This document shows, piece after piece, positions 7,915 through 15,570 of a DNA stretch of 29,315 nucleotides (position 1 is the stretch's first letter; each line of letters starts with the position of its first letter). The position numbers were made by a program, and so were the translations under genes. A model generated the notes under the pieces. The model worked only from the letters and a program-made list of their open reading frames with translations. It had not been told where the DNA came from and ran no database searches. The DNA lies in assembly GCA_023460575.1 (NCBI GenBank), contig JAEWPQ010000157.1, forward strand, positions 1-29,315, read 5' to 3'. The stretch is from Bacillota bacterium (GTDB lineage Bacteria > Bacillota > Clostridia > Lachnospirales > Lachnospiraceae).

Positions 7915-9519
7915 CTATTTGTCAGACTGATTCAACTGCATAATAGCACTGCTTTTGATTTCAGCCAGCTTTATTTTTCCACTGGAATTTATAGGAAACT
8001 CCTCAAATTCCAAAAATTTAACCGGAATTTTATAATGTGCAATTCTGCTGGACAGATACTGCCTTATATATTCCTCGTGAAGCGTTTCCCCTTTTTTTAA
8101 GACAAGGCACGCCACTATCTCTTCCTGTATCACATCTGCAGGCACTCCTATCACAACTGCCTGTTCGATCCAGGGGATTTTTTTTATATAATCCTCAATC
8201 TCACAGGGTGATATATTTTCGCCTGCCCTGATAATAATTTCTTTTTTTCTTCCTTTTATGTGTAAGTAACCTTCTGCATCAAGGAAGCCCATATCTCCAG
8301 TGTGAAGCCATCCGGCGTCAGTAAGAGTCTGCTTTGTCTCAGCAGGCATATTGTAATAGCCGTGCATCACATTATAACCTCTTACCATGATTTCCCCTGT
8401 CTCTCCCGCAGGCAGAAGACTTTTTTTCTCGTTGTCTACAATCTGAATTTCAATGCCTTCTATCGCCTTGCCTACACTCAATGCCCGTTTTTCCACCGGG
8501 TCACTGGACAGCGAAAAAGTCACCGCAGGCGATGTCTCTGTCTGACCATAAGAAGGAAGGAGCATAAGACCTGGGATTTGCGAGCATATTGTCAGATAGT
8601 CTTCCGGAGGAATAGGTGAACCGGCAATGATTCCTGATTTTAAACTGCTTAAATCATATTCTTTGAAATGCTCATTTCGCAGCATCGCAAGAAACATAGA
8701 TGGTACCCCGTTAATAATGGTACATTGATTTTTCTGAATGCAGTTTAATACATCAACTGTCTTATAATAGGGAAGGATACACATCGTACTTCCCAGTAAT
8801 ATCGTGGTCAGAAGACTGGAAGTAACACCGAAACAGTGAAACATCGGTACCGTTACGCACATTCTGTCATCGTTTGTCCATTGCATATGCCGGATGGTTG
8901 CCAAAGCAGAATTCACTATATTATCATGGGTCAACAGGACGCCCTTGGACCGGGATGTCGTTCCTGATGTGAACAGCATACAGGCAATGCTGTCAGATTT
9001 AACCTTATTCTGCAGACTTTTGATTATCCCATAAGCCTTTTTTGTTTTCTCGCTGCTGACAAAACTATTGAAATTAAACCATGAACCCGCCTTGTCTTTT
9101 CCCATAAACAGCCATTTTTTAATATTACAGACATGATCTTCTTTAATTGTATCAACGATTTCTGAGTAATGGATATCTTTATAAACGTCACCATAATAGA
9201 GATACTCTACATGAGCATACTGAAGAACCTCTGTCAATTCTTTTTCCCTGTAGCAGGTATTAATCAGAACAGGAAGTGCTCCTAATTTCTGTAATGACAG
9301 AAAAATAATGATCCAATTGGGATTATTTACACTCCATATCCCCACATGAGTCCCTTTGGTGATGCCAATTTTATGCATGCGATAAGCCATATAGTCACTG
9401 ATTTTATCAAGTTCATTCCAGGTATAGGAAACATTTTCGTATATTATCGAAATTTCATCAGGCGTATGCCTGGCTCTTTCAGCCAGGCACATCCCTATTG
9501 TCTTACGGCTCAATATCAT
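7915..9519 (-). CDS. AMP-forming acyl-CoA ligase (ANL superfamily)
   Basis: A 534-residue acid:CoA ligase that activates a carboxylic acid through an acyl-adenylate. Motifs seen in order are the phosphate-binding loop TSGTTSRSKG (184-193), YGQTETSP (A5, about 318), GWLHTGD with GYLHIKGRKKEIIIRAGENI (A7/A8, about 404-432), and the C-terminal INSSGKIK with the catalytic Lys. It sits between the CoA-transferase (29 bp upstream) and the acyl-CoA dehydrogenase (18 bp downstream). It could prime the pathway by making the first acyl-CoA, which then serves as CoA donor for the transferase, or activate an imported acid. The protein looks richer in Ile, Lys, Asn and Tyr than its operon partners and its ribosome site (GGTGGG) is weaker, which may indicate later recruitment to the operon. 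It resembles CaiC/FadK-like ligases; the substrate is unknown. Confidence 0.92.
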   Translation of the reverse strand: MILSRKTIGMCLAERARHTPDEISIIYENVSYTWNELDKISDYMAYRMHKIGITKGTHVGIWSVNNPNWIIIFLSLQKLGALPVLINTCYREKELTEVLQYAHVEYLYYGDVYKDIHYSEIVDTIKEDHVCNIKKWLFMGKDKAGSWFNFNSFVSSEKTKKAYGIIKSLQNKVKSDSIACMLFTSGTTSRSKGVLLTHDNIVNSALATIRHMQWTNDDRMCVTVPMFHCFGVTSSLLTTILLGSTMCILPYYKTVDVLNCIQKNQCTIINGVPSMFLAMLRNEHFKEYDLSSLKSGIIAGSPIPPEDYLTICSQIPGLMLLPSYGQTETSPAVTFSLSSDPVEKRALSVGKAIEGIEIQIVDNEKKSLLPAGETGEIMVRGYNVMHGYYNMPAETKQTLTDAGWLHTGDMGFLDAEGYLHIKGRKKEIIIRAGENISPCEIEDYIKKIPWIEQAVVIGVPADVIQEEIVACLVLKKGETLHEEYIRQYLSSRIAHYKIPVKFLEFEEFPINSSGKIKLAEIKSSAIMQLNQSDK

Positions 9520-9548
9520 TTCTACCCACCACTTTACTTAGGAAGATT

Positions 9549-10787
9549 TTAGCCAATTCTCTTGCATGCGGTCGCTTCACCTGCTGCAATCATGGCTTTG
9601 ACCTGCTCTTCACTATATCCTAATTTATTAAGCACAGCTTCTGTATCTTCTCCTAAAAACGAAGCTCTTTCATAGGAAGGCAGACTGGTTTCAGAAAAGC
9701 TGACAGGAGTACGTACCATCGTGCGCTCTGCCCCGTTGGGGAATGTCACTTTTGCCAGAGCATCTGATGCCCATGCCTGCTCATCTACAAGAATCTGATT
9801 CCAGGTCTGGCACACCGCATATGGTAAATCAGCTTCTTTCATCATAACCTCAACTTCAGACAGGCTTCTTTTCAGAACCTCATCATGAAGCATCTCATAG
9901 AATTCTACTAAGTGATCCTGAAGTGCAGTCTGTGGGAAAAATCTGGTATCTCCGATTAAATCCTCCCGGCCAAGAGCCTTCATAAAGGTAGGATAGTAGA
10001 AATCGTATCTTGGCATTGCAAACTGTACCCAATATCCATCTTTTGTTTTATGAGCTACATTTAACGGATTGGCGATCTTTTTACGGCTCACCGGATACTG
10101 TGTGGAAGGGTCACCATACTGGTTGCACTGAAGGAACAGAGCGATATCCCAGAGAGCAGTGTGGAACAGGCTTACCGTTACCTGATCCCCTTTTCCCGTC
10201 TCCCGTGCACGGTAAAGTGCTGCCAGCACGCCGCTTGCAAGGTACATACCGACCTGGTGATCACCGAATCCTGCAATTGGCAGCATTGGTGACGAATCCA
10301 CATCGTACATGGTACCCATGACGCCGCCTCTTGCAAAAAATGCGGTGAAATCGAATCCAGGAAGATCCTTATCAGGGCCTTTCTCTCCGTAGCCGCTGAC
10401 ATAGCCCATTACCATCTTCGGATATTTCACTTTTAAGGTCTCATAATCAAGTCCGCTTCTCTTTAAAGCAGGCTGACGCCAGTTGGTAATAAAGATATCG
10501 CAATCAGCAAGCAGTTTTTCCAGTACATCACGGCCTGCCTGAGATTTTGTATCCAGAGTTACACACTTTTTACCTGCATTTTCCAGACAAAAGCTGGTAT
10601 CCTCCTGATCACCGAAAGGACGGCCTTCATTGACAGCCGTAAATCGAAGCGGATCACCGTTTGGAGCCTCCACTTTAATAACCTCAGCACCTAAATCTGC
10701 CAGATACCTTGCACAGCAGGGTCCTGCGATAAAAGTTGCCAGTTCCAAAACTTTTACGCCTTCTAACGGGCGATTCATTTCACTCAT
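9549..10787 (-). CDS. hadA: Class III (CaiB/BaiF) CoA-transferase, HadA/FldA-like
   Basis: A 412-residue family III CoA-transferase. The N-terminal GVKVLELATFIAGPCCARYLADLGAEVIKVE fold signature is clear, and the conserved Asp that forms the acyl-anhydride is expected at Asp146 in LPGFDFTAF. By family and context it moves CoA from an acyl-CoA to a 2-hydroxyacid, giving the 2-hydroxyacyl-CoA substrate of the dehydratase, as HadA does with 2-hydroxyisocaproate in C. difficile and FldA with phenyllactate in C. sporogenes. It is the fifth gene of the operon, 12 bp after the transporter, with an AAAGGAG ribosome site. The symbol is given by analogy; exact substrate preference is not visible. Confidence 0.88.
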   Translation of the reverse strand: MSEMNRPLEGVKVLELATFIAGPCCARYLADLGAEVIKVEAPNGDPLRFTAVNEGRPFGDQEDTSFCLENAGKKCVTLDTKSQAGRDVLEKLLADCDIFITNWRQPALKRSGLDYETLKVKYPKMVMGYVSGYGEKGPDKDLPGFDFTAFFARGGVMGTMYDVDSSPMLPIAGFGDHQVGMYLASGVLAALYRARETGKGDQVTVSLFHTALWDIALFLQCNQYGDPSTQYPVSRKKIANPLNVAHKTKDGYWVQFAMPRYDFYYPTFMKALGREDLIGDTRFFPQTALQDHLVEFYEMLHDEVLKRSLSEVEVMMKEADLPYAVCQTWNQILVDEQAWASDALAKVTFPNGAERTMVRTPVSFSETSLPSYERASFLGEDTEAVLNKLGYSEEQVKAMIAAGEATACKRIG

Positions 10788-10799
10788 TTTTTGTCTCCT

Positions 10800-11936
10800 T
10801 TAATTGTCACTTTTTGTATCAAACTTTGTATGAATCATATGAATAATGTAAGGAATTATAATAACCGGGAATGTGAGGTATGCAAGGATACCATATCCCT
10901 TATTAACCAGCGGAAGCAGTCCGAACTGTGCAACGCCAAGACCAACCAGACATAAAATAAGGGTTGTAATAATAACTTTTGAGGTTGGTTTTCCATCCGG
11001 ATCAAAATCCTTGTCAAGCATATTGCAGACACGCACCGTTCCGGCAGCTACCATGTTTACTGCAGTGGATACAGAACCTAAAATGATCAATGTTGAAATA
11101 ATTGGTGTCAGTAAAGCTCCTCCTACGCCGTTTTCTACCAGTACAATAACAGGCAGGGAAGCATTGGCGTATTCCGTAGTCTGTACGATTGCAAGAAGTC
11201 CTAATGTAGATAAAAAAATCATAAGACTGTTTACGATGAAACCAACGACATAGGTATAAACTGCGTCCTTTGGCTTATCCAATGCTTCCGCATGCTGAGA
11301 ATGAATGGCAGGGGAAGAAGCGATCTGGAATGCAGCATATACGATCATGCTCCAGATTGCAGGTCCGACTGGCGCCTTCTGATCTGCCAGATATCCGATT
11401 CCTGATACCACTGAATCCCACTGAACAATAATATTAGGAATAAATACCAGCAAAAGTCCAACTACAATGAGAATCGACAGAGCTGTTGCAACCTTACGTA
11501 CCATGGCTGTACCATAAATAGCTACAATAAAAATGAAAATACCAATCACAACCGTACAGGCAAAATAGGGTACTCCAATCATCTTTGACAGGGTTGTTCC
11601 TCCTGTGGAAAAGGCAACTGCAGGCACTACTAAAAGCACGAAGATATAAACTAATTCAAATAAATTGGAAAAAATAGCGGAATATTTTCCGTAAAACTTT
11701 TTGTTAAAGCTGCTGTAATCATGAACATGATGCTTTCTTGCGTAATATGCAATATAGCCATTGTAAAGCGCACAGATCGCCTGCGCTCCCACACACGTAA
11801 TCAGGCACATGAGCCCATATTTGATAAAATAGCTTTTCAGCTGTGCTCCTGAAGCAAAACCTCCGCCGAACTGTGTTGTAAACCACACAAATGTAATCCC
11901 CATTGCTATCGATAATTTATTGACTTTCTTCTCCAT
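10800..11936 (-). CDS. YkvI-like secondary transporter / membrane protein
   Basis: A 378-residue polytopic membrane protein with roughly ten hydrophobic segments. It opens with a short basic stretch and the motif FGGGFASGAQLKSYF in the first membrane helix, a glycine-rich broken helix like that of APC/LeuT-fold carriers and of the B. subtilis YkvI group. A second Ser/Ala-rich helix reads LGSVSTAVNMVAAGTV. Located between the dehydratase subunits and the CoA-transferase, it is the obvious candidate for uptake of the pathway's substrate (a 2-hydroxyacid or amino acid) or for product export. A GGGGGA ribosome site lies 8 bases before the ATG. No transport substrate can be deduced from sequence alone. 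Confidence 0.75.
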   Translation of the reverse strand: MEKKVNKLSIAMGITFVWFTTQFGGGFASGAQLKSYFIKYGLMCLITCVGAQAICALYNGYIAYYARKHHVHDYSSFNKKFYGKYSAIFSNLFELVYIFVLLVVPAVAFSTGGTTLSKMIGVPYFACTVVIGIFIFIVAIYGTAMVRKVATALSILIVVGLLLVFIPNIIVQWDSVVSGIGYLADQKAPVGPAIWSMIVYAAFQIASSPAIHSQHAEALDKPKDAVYTYVVGFIVNSLMIFLSTLGLLAIVQTTEYANASLPVIVLVENGVGGALLTPIISTLIILGSVSTAVNMVAAGTVRVCNMLDKDFDPDGKPTSKVIITTLILCLVGLGVAQFGLLPLVNKGYGILAYLTFPVIIIPYIIHMIHTKFDTKSDN

Positions 11937-11954
11937 TATAAAAGTCCCCCAGTC

Positions 11955-13085
11955 TTATGTGTTTTTTTCCAGCATGTCTTTAAATGTTTCAATCATTGTT
12001 CCAGCCTGCTCATAGTTCTCCATCTGCCGGTCTACCTCAATCAGAATAATCGGAAGTCCTGCTGCCTCACAGGCTTTTTTAATTAATTGATAATCAAATT
12101 CTTCCGGATCACAGAATTTTGTGAGAACCATAAGCACCCCCTTAGCTTCATGGCTCTTTGCCGTTTCAACAATCAGGTCAATTCTCTTCTTTTCCACATC
12201 ATACAGCACAGAGCAGTGATCCATTGAACAGAATTTTCCCGAAAGACTGTCCAAAGCAGTGGTATCCTCCAAAGCATCTGTACGGTACTGACGACTTTCT
12301 GCTGCTACATCATCCGCAACAATCTGAAGGCCGTTGCTGTCAATGATGTTAAGAAGAGACGGACTATCCGCCAGAATACCAGTTGTCATGATTTTGATCT
12401 TCGCTTCTCCTGGTTTCTGCTCTTTTAACGCTTCCAGCAATTCACGAAGCACTTTGCTGTGCTCTTCTTTTAACATAAAGAAAGCACTTTTAAATACTGC
12501 ACTGCGCTGAGCTGCAGTCACTTCCGGATGCTCTGCCATTACCTCTGATAGTTCTCTCATCAGTGCATTGTGCTCATTATAAATACGGATTGACTCGGCA
12601 AGCTTTCCATCATCAAAGGTTTCACCTGATATTTTTTCCAGTTCTTCAATCATTCTCTCATATCCCTTTTTGGTAAACTCTTTTCCATATTCCGGTTTTC
12701 GGTTCTGAGGATATGTCATAGGCAGGAATGGAATATTGGGAATTGCATACTTCCAGTTCTCACCAACAACTTTTAAGCTGTCGCATAAGCTTGGAATAAT
12801 AACAGCGCTGACTCCATCGTATACTCCTTTGATTCCCAGCTCCACCAAAGACTGTACAATGGAGCAGATGAATGCCGGAAAATACCGTTTTGCTTCCCTC
12901 AACTCAATATCGCCACCCCATGCCCCCATGGGAACCATGCCTAAGGAATGCACCAGTTCTTCCGGAGTATACACAGGGGCGGTCAGAACCACCTTTTTCC
13001 CGGAAGCAATCAGTGCATCTTTCTGTGCTCTCGGATTTTCAGCAATTGCCTTTAACTGTTCTAAAATTTCTGTTACGCTCTTCAT
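11955..13085 (-). CDS. hadC: 2-hydroxyacyl-CoA dehydratase, beta subunit (HadC/FldC/HgdB-like)
   Basis: A 376-residue subunit of the HgdB/FldC family, the usual length for HadC. Visible family features include VVLTAPVYTPEELVHSLGMVP near the N-terminus, FICSIVQSLVELG and IIPSLCDSLK with cysteines suited to bind a [4Fe-4S] cluster (Cys73 and the Cys of PSLCDS), and KIMTTGILADSP. With the larger subunit encoded 2 bp upstream it should form the heterodimer that removes water from (R)-2-hydroxyacyl-CoA through a ketyl radical after one-electron injection by the activator. The tight spacing and in-operon order activator, large subunit, small subunit match hadIBC. The substrate is not fixed by the family. 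Confidence 0.92.
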   Translation of the reverse strand: MKSVTEILEQLKAIAENPRAQKDALIASGKKVVLTAPVYTPEELVHSLGMVPMGAWGGDIELREAKRYFPAFICSIVQSLVELGIKGVYDGVSAVIIPSLCDSLKVVGENWKYAIPNIPFLPMTYPQNRKPEYGKEFTKKGYERMIEELEKISGETFDDGKLAESIRIYNEHNALMRELSEVMAEHPEVTAAQRSAVFKSAFFMLKEEHSKVLRELLEALKEQKPGEAKIKIMTTGILADSPSLLNIIDSNGLQIVADDVAAESRQYRTDALEDTTALDSLSGKFCSMDHCSVLYDVEKKRIDLIVETAKSHEAKGVLMVLTKFCDPEEFDYQLIKKACEAAGLPIILIEVDRQMENYEQAGTMIETFKDMLEKNT

Positions 13086-13087
13086 GC

Positions 13088-14320
13088 TTAAACCCCCTTA
13101 TTCGCTTCCATAATCTCGGTTAACCCCTGTACTCTGGTATCGTACTGAGCCTCTGAGAAGTTTCTCGGGTCAGCCTGGTCGCCATCAAAGCTCGCCACCG
13201 GAATATTGCAGGTTTCTCCGATCTGACGGCTCATTTCGTACATGAATCCACTCCAAAGCTTACAGGAACGGTTGGTATGTACCAGAAGACCTTCTACATG
13301 GTTCTCCTTGCACAGCTTAACACGCTTATCTCTTGCAAGTTCCAGATTAATTGCATTGGGGACCTTGGCATAAGCACGGCACATATCATCAAAATCCTTA
13401 TAGATAAAGCCGAATGCATCTGCATATATGGTTGTAACCATATTGATCCCGCGGCTCTTTAAGCCTGTAGAGGTTGCCCGCAGCCAGGGCCAGCATGCAA
13501 TCCCTTCAAACATGATTCTGTGTTTTTCCTCTTCCCGGAACGTTGATTTTCCTGTTGCGTGATTCTCTTCATATTCCTTTAGAAGTGTTTCCATCGCATC
13601 TGCCGCTTCTGCCTTGCCTCGTGCCGTAACCATGACAGCCATATGGTTTAAGAGATCAAATCCGTTAAAAGGTGACGGAGTGTATTTTGCACAGGAAGTT
13701 GCTGCCAGCCAAGCTCTGCTGGTACGGCCTGAATACTCCATAACCTCTTTATACTTTTCATCGCTCCATTTCTTTCCGGTAATTTCTTCCAGCTGATGGA
13801 TGGCATCCCAAAACTGAGCCTTAATGTATTCTACTTCTGCATCAGACACCTCATAGTCAGGATTAAAAGGAATATCAATCATAATCATGGGGATATTCAG
13901 CTCTTTTGCCAGATTCTCATACCACTTGATCATGCAGTTGCAGATATTATTGCAGCACAGCATAAAATCCGGCTGAGGCATATTTTGCTCTGGTGCATCC
14001 TTGATCTTGGCATAAGCAAGGCTGATACGTGCATAAGCGCAGATATCATTTGAATATCCATCTGCCTCACTGATTTCACACATCTTGGCTCCTGCTCCTC
14101 TGGCTGCAATCGCTGCTGCCTGGTTCTCAGGATAACAGACTGCAATTCCAAGGGTCTCCGGTATCTCCACCGGAAAGTTACTGGAACACCAGCCGATCAG
14201 TTCGCCTCTGTCCTTAGCTGCCTGGGCATCCGCATAAGCCTTCATGGCAATCGCATTCAGTTTATATTTCGCTGAATTCGGATCAGGTGCCGGTCTTTCC
14301 TTTTTGACTTCTTGACTCAT
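13088..14320 (-). CDS. hadB: 2-hydroxyacyl-CoA dehydratase, alpha subunit (HadB/FldB-like)
   Basis: A 410-residue subunit, the size of HadB (about 408). The start region with GWCSSNFPVEIPETLG, then VCYPENQAAAIAARGAG, CEISEADGYSNDICAYAR and FMLCCNNICNCMIKWYENL are hallmark segments of the family. Candidate cluster ligands are Cys45, Cys94 and the Cys122-129 group. It binds one [4Fe-4S] and the CoA substrate together with HadC. A GGAGG ribosome site lies 6 bases before the ATG; the gene is 18 bp after the activator and 2 bp before hadC, consistent with translation coupling. Recognition is by conserved pattern; which acyl-CoA is used remains open. Confidence 0.93.
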   Translation of the reverse strand: MSQEVKKERPAPDPNSAKYKLNAIAMKAYADAQAAKDRGELIGWCSSNFPVEIPETLGIAVCYPENQAAAIAARGAGAKMCEISEADGYSNDICAYARISLAYAKIKDAPEQNMPQPDFMLCCNNICNCMIKWYENLAKELNIPMIMIDIPFNPDYEVSDAEVEYIKAQFWDAIHQLEEITGKKWSDEKYKEVMEYSGRTSRAWLAATSCAKYTPSPFNGFDLLNHMAVMVTARGKAEAADAMETLLKEYEENHATGKSTFREEEKHRIMFEGIACWPWLRATSTGLKSRGINMVTTIYADAFGFIYKDFDDMCRAYAKVPNAINLELARDKRVKLCKENHVEGLLVHTNRSCKLWSGFMYEMSRQIGETCNIPVASFDGDQADPRNFSEAQYDTRVQGLTEIMEANKGV

Positions 14321-14338
14321 AAGAAACCTCCATTTTGT

Positions 14339-15121
14339 TTATTTATTCATGACTCTCTCGTATGCATAGAGAGCTGCTCCTAAAGCCCCCATGAGCTGTG
14401 CCTGTTCCGAATACAAAATCGGAACTCCCAGTTCATTCTGCAGCGCCTTTCTTACACCTCCATTCTGTGCGACGCCCCCGCTCATGCATACTTGTTCGTG
14501 AATCCCAATTCGTTTTGCAAGCCCTGCGACCCGACTGGCCACTGACTGGCAAATACCTGCTACGAGATTTGGCATGTCTACTCCCATAGCAAGCTGCGAT
14601 ATCACCTCTGACTCCGCAAACACTGTACAAGTGCTTGATATTTTAGCCGGATTATCAGCCTTTTCAGCCTCTTTTTCCAGATCTCCTATTTTTAACTGAA
14701 GGATCTGAGCCATTACATCCAGAAACCTTCCTGTACCAGCTGCACATTTGTCATTCATAATAAAATTAGTCATCTTACCCTGATCATTCAAAGCCAGAAC
14801 TTTGGCATCCTGACCTCCGATATCAATCACAGTCCTTGCCTGGGGAAACAAAAATGAAACCCCTTTTGAATGGCAGGTTAATTCACTTAACTGATCATCT
14901 GCCTCCTGAAAGGTCTTTCTTCCGTAACCGGTGACTATTGTAAAAGCAATATCCTCTGATTTTAATCCGGACTGCTCATAAAGCTGTTCCATAAGCATCT
15001 TCGGACCGGCAGTTCCGGTTCCTGCCAAAACGATGGAGGAAGCTATTTCATCTGAACCATCTTTTAATATTATTCCCTTTGAAGTTGTTGAGCCAATATC
15101 AATTCCTAATGTAAATATCAT
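14339..15121 (-). CDS. hadI: 2-hydroxyacyl-CoA dehydratase activator ATPase (HadI/FldI/HgdC-like)
   Basis: A 260-residue ASKHA-fold ATPase, the 'archerase' that bridges a [4Fe-4S] cluster between two identical subunits and injects an electron into the dehydratase at the cost of ATP. Phosphate loop 1 LGIDIGSTTSKGIIL and phosphate loop 2 TVIDIGGQDAKVL are present. The two cluster cysteines are at Cys126 (NDKCAAGTGRF) and Cys165 (SSTCTVFAESEV), matching Cys127 and Cys166 of A. fermentans HgdC. The adenosine motif CMSGGVAQNGGVR is near the end. It is the first gene of the nine-gene operon, 44 bp downstream of the TTGTCGACAA operator. The enzyme is oxygen-sensitive in known cases, fitting a strict anaerobe. 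Confidence 0.95.
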   Translation of the reverse strand: MIFTLGIDIGSTTSKGIILKDGSDEIASSIVLAGTGTAGPKMLMEQLYEQSGLKSEDIAFTIVTGYGRKTFQEADDQLSELTCHSKGVSFLFPQARTVIDIGGQDAKVLALNDQGKMTNFIMNDKCAAGTGRFLDVMAQILQLKIGDLEKEAEKADNPAKISSTCTVFAESEVISQLAMGVDMPNLVAGICQSVASRVAGLAKRIGIHEQVCMSGGVAQNGGVRKALQNELGVPILYSEQAQLMGALGAALYAYERVMNK

Positions 15122-15147
15122 AGGTTCCAGTCCTTTCTGGCTTGCTT

Positions 15148-15174
15148 CTTGTATTCTTGTTATCTTGTCGACAA
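15148..15174. promoter_or_regulatory. TTGTCGACAA operator with phased half-sites, promoter-proximal (dehydratase operon)
   Basis: A palindrome TTGTCGACAA at 15165-15174 lies 44 bp upstream of hadI. Toward the gene it is followed by two further half-sites, so that ACAAG (minus strand) repeats at 8-bp spacing at 15168-15164, 15160-15156 and 15152-15148. The same palindrome occurs before the two other catabolic operons in the window. Its GT-CG-AC core fits the general GntR-family operator pattern; the regulator is unknown. Confidence 0.75.
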
Positions 15175-15183
15175 CTTACCTAA

Positions 15184-15212
15184 AGAATACCACTTATCGA
15201 CAAATTTTTCAA
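15184..15212 (-). promoter_or_regulatory. Promoter of the dehydratase operon
   Basis: On the minus strand TTGAAA (15212-15207) and TATTCT (15189-15184) are 17 bases apart, giving a start near 15177, about 56 bp before hadI. The distal operator copy lies inside the spacer and the proximal one covers the expected start site, so repression by promoter occlusion is likely. Confidence 0.65.
15194..15203. promoter_or_regulatory. Distal TTGTCGATAA operator copy (dehydratase operon)
   Basis: Reads TTATCGACAA on the plus strand (TTGTCGATAA on minus), one mismatch from the perfect palindrome. It lies 29 bp from the proximal site and within the -35/-10 spacer. An identical copy at 27323-27332 precedes the oxidoreductase operon at nearly the same distance from its partner. 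Confidence 0.7.
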
Positions 15213-15458
15213 GTATTTGATGCAATTATTGTTAAAAAAATAATAAATGTTTTGGTAAATAATAACGATTAAACTGATCAAAATCCATTCTGAATATAAC
15301 ACGTTCAAATAGCTTTATATCTATTAATTACTGTATTTTTTACTATTTCAATTTATTTTTTTATTACAATCAATTATTTTCAGTTTATTGTTTATTATAT
15401 TGCATTTTGTTTATTCTATTCTTTCTTGGATTTTTGTTATTTTATTAACGCTTGTTAT

Positions 15459-15477
15459 GAGAATGTTTATCATTATC
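15459..15477. promoter_or_regulatory. Fur-box-like sequence in a 449-bp gene-free region
   Basis: On the minus strand GATAATGATAAACATTCTC matches the classical 19-bp Fur box in 17 of 19 positions. It lies about 340 bp upstream of hadI and just beyond the hairpin that follows the glcD-like gene. The surrounding region (15215-15458) is very AT-rich, with no credible open reading frame, tRNA or hairpin that I can see. Because the region is AT-rich, a chance match is possible. Confidence 0.4.
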
Positions 15478-15485
15478 AATTGCAA

Positions 15486-15528
15486 GGGCTGATGTCTTGC
15501 CATATTAATAATTGCAAAACACCAGCCC
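15486..15528 (-). terminator. Hairpin after the GlcD-like gene (probable terminator)
   Basis: Segments 15486-15500 and 15514-15528 pair over 15 bases, beginning GGGCTG/CAGCCC. In the minus-strand RNA the two non-Watson-Crick positions are G-U pairs. The hairpin begins about 43 bp after the stop of the gene at 15571. The following minus-strand sequence lacks a long U-run, while the plus strand has ATTTCATTTTTC, so termination efficiency is uncertain. Confidence 0.55.
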
Positions 15529-15570
15529 ATTTCATTTTTCAAAAATACTGTATTATCTAAAAATTTTATC

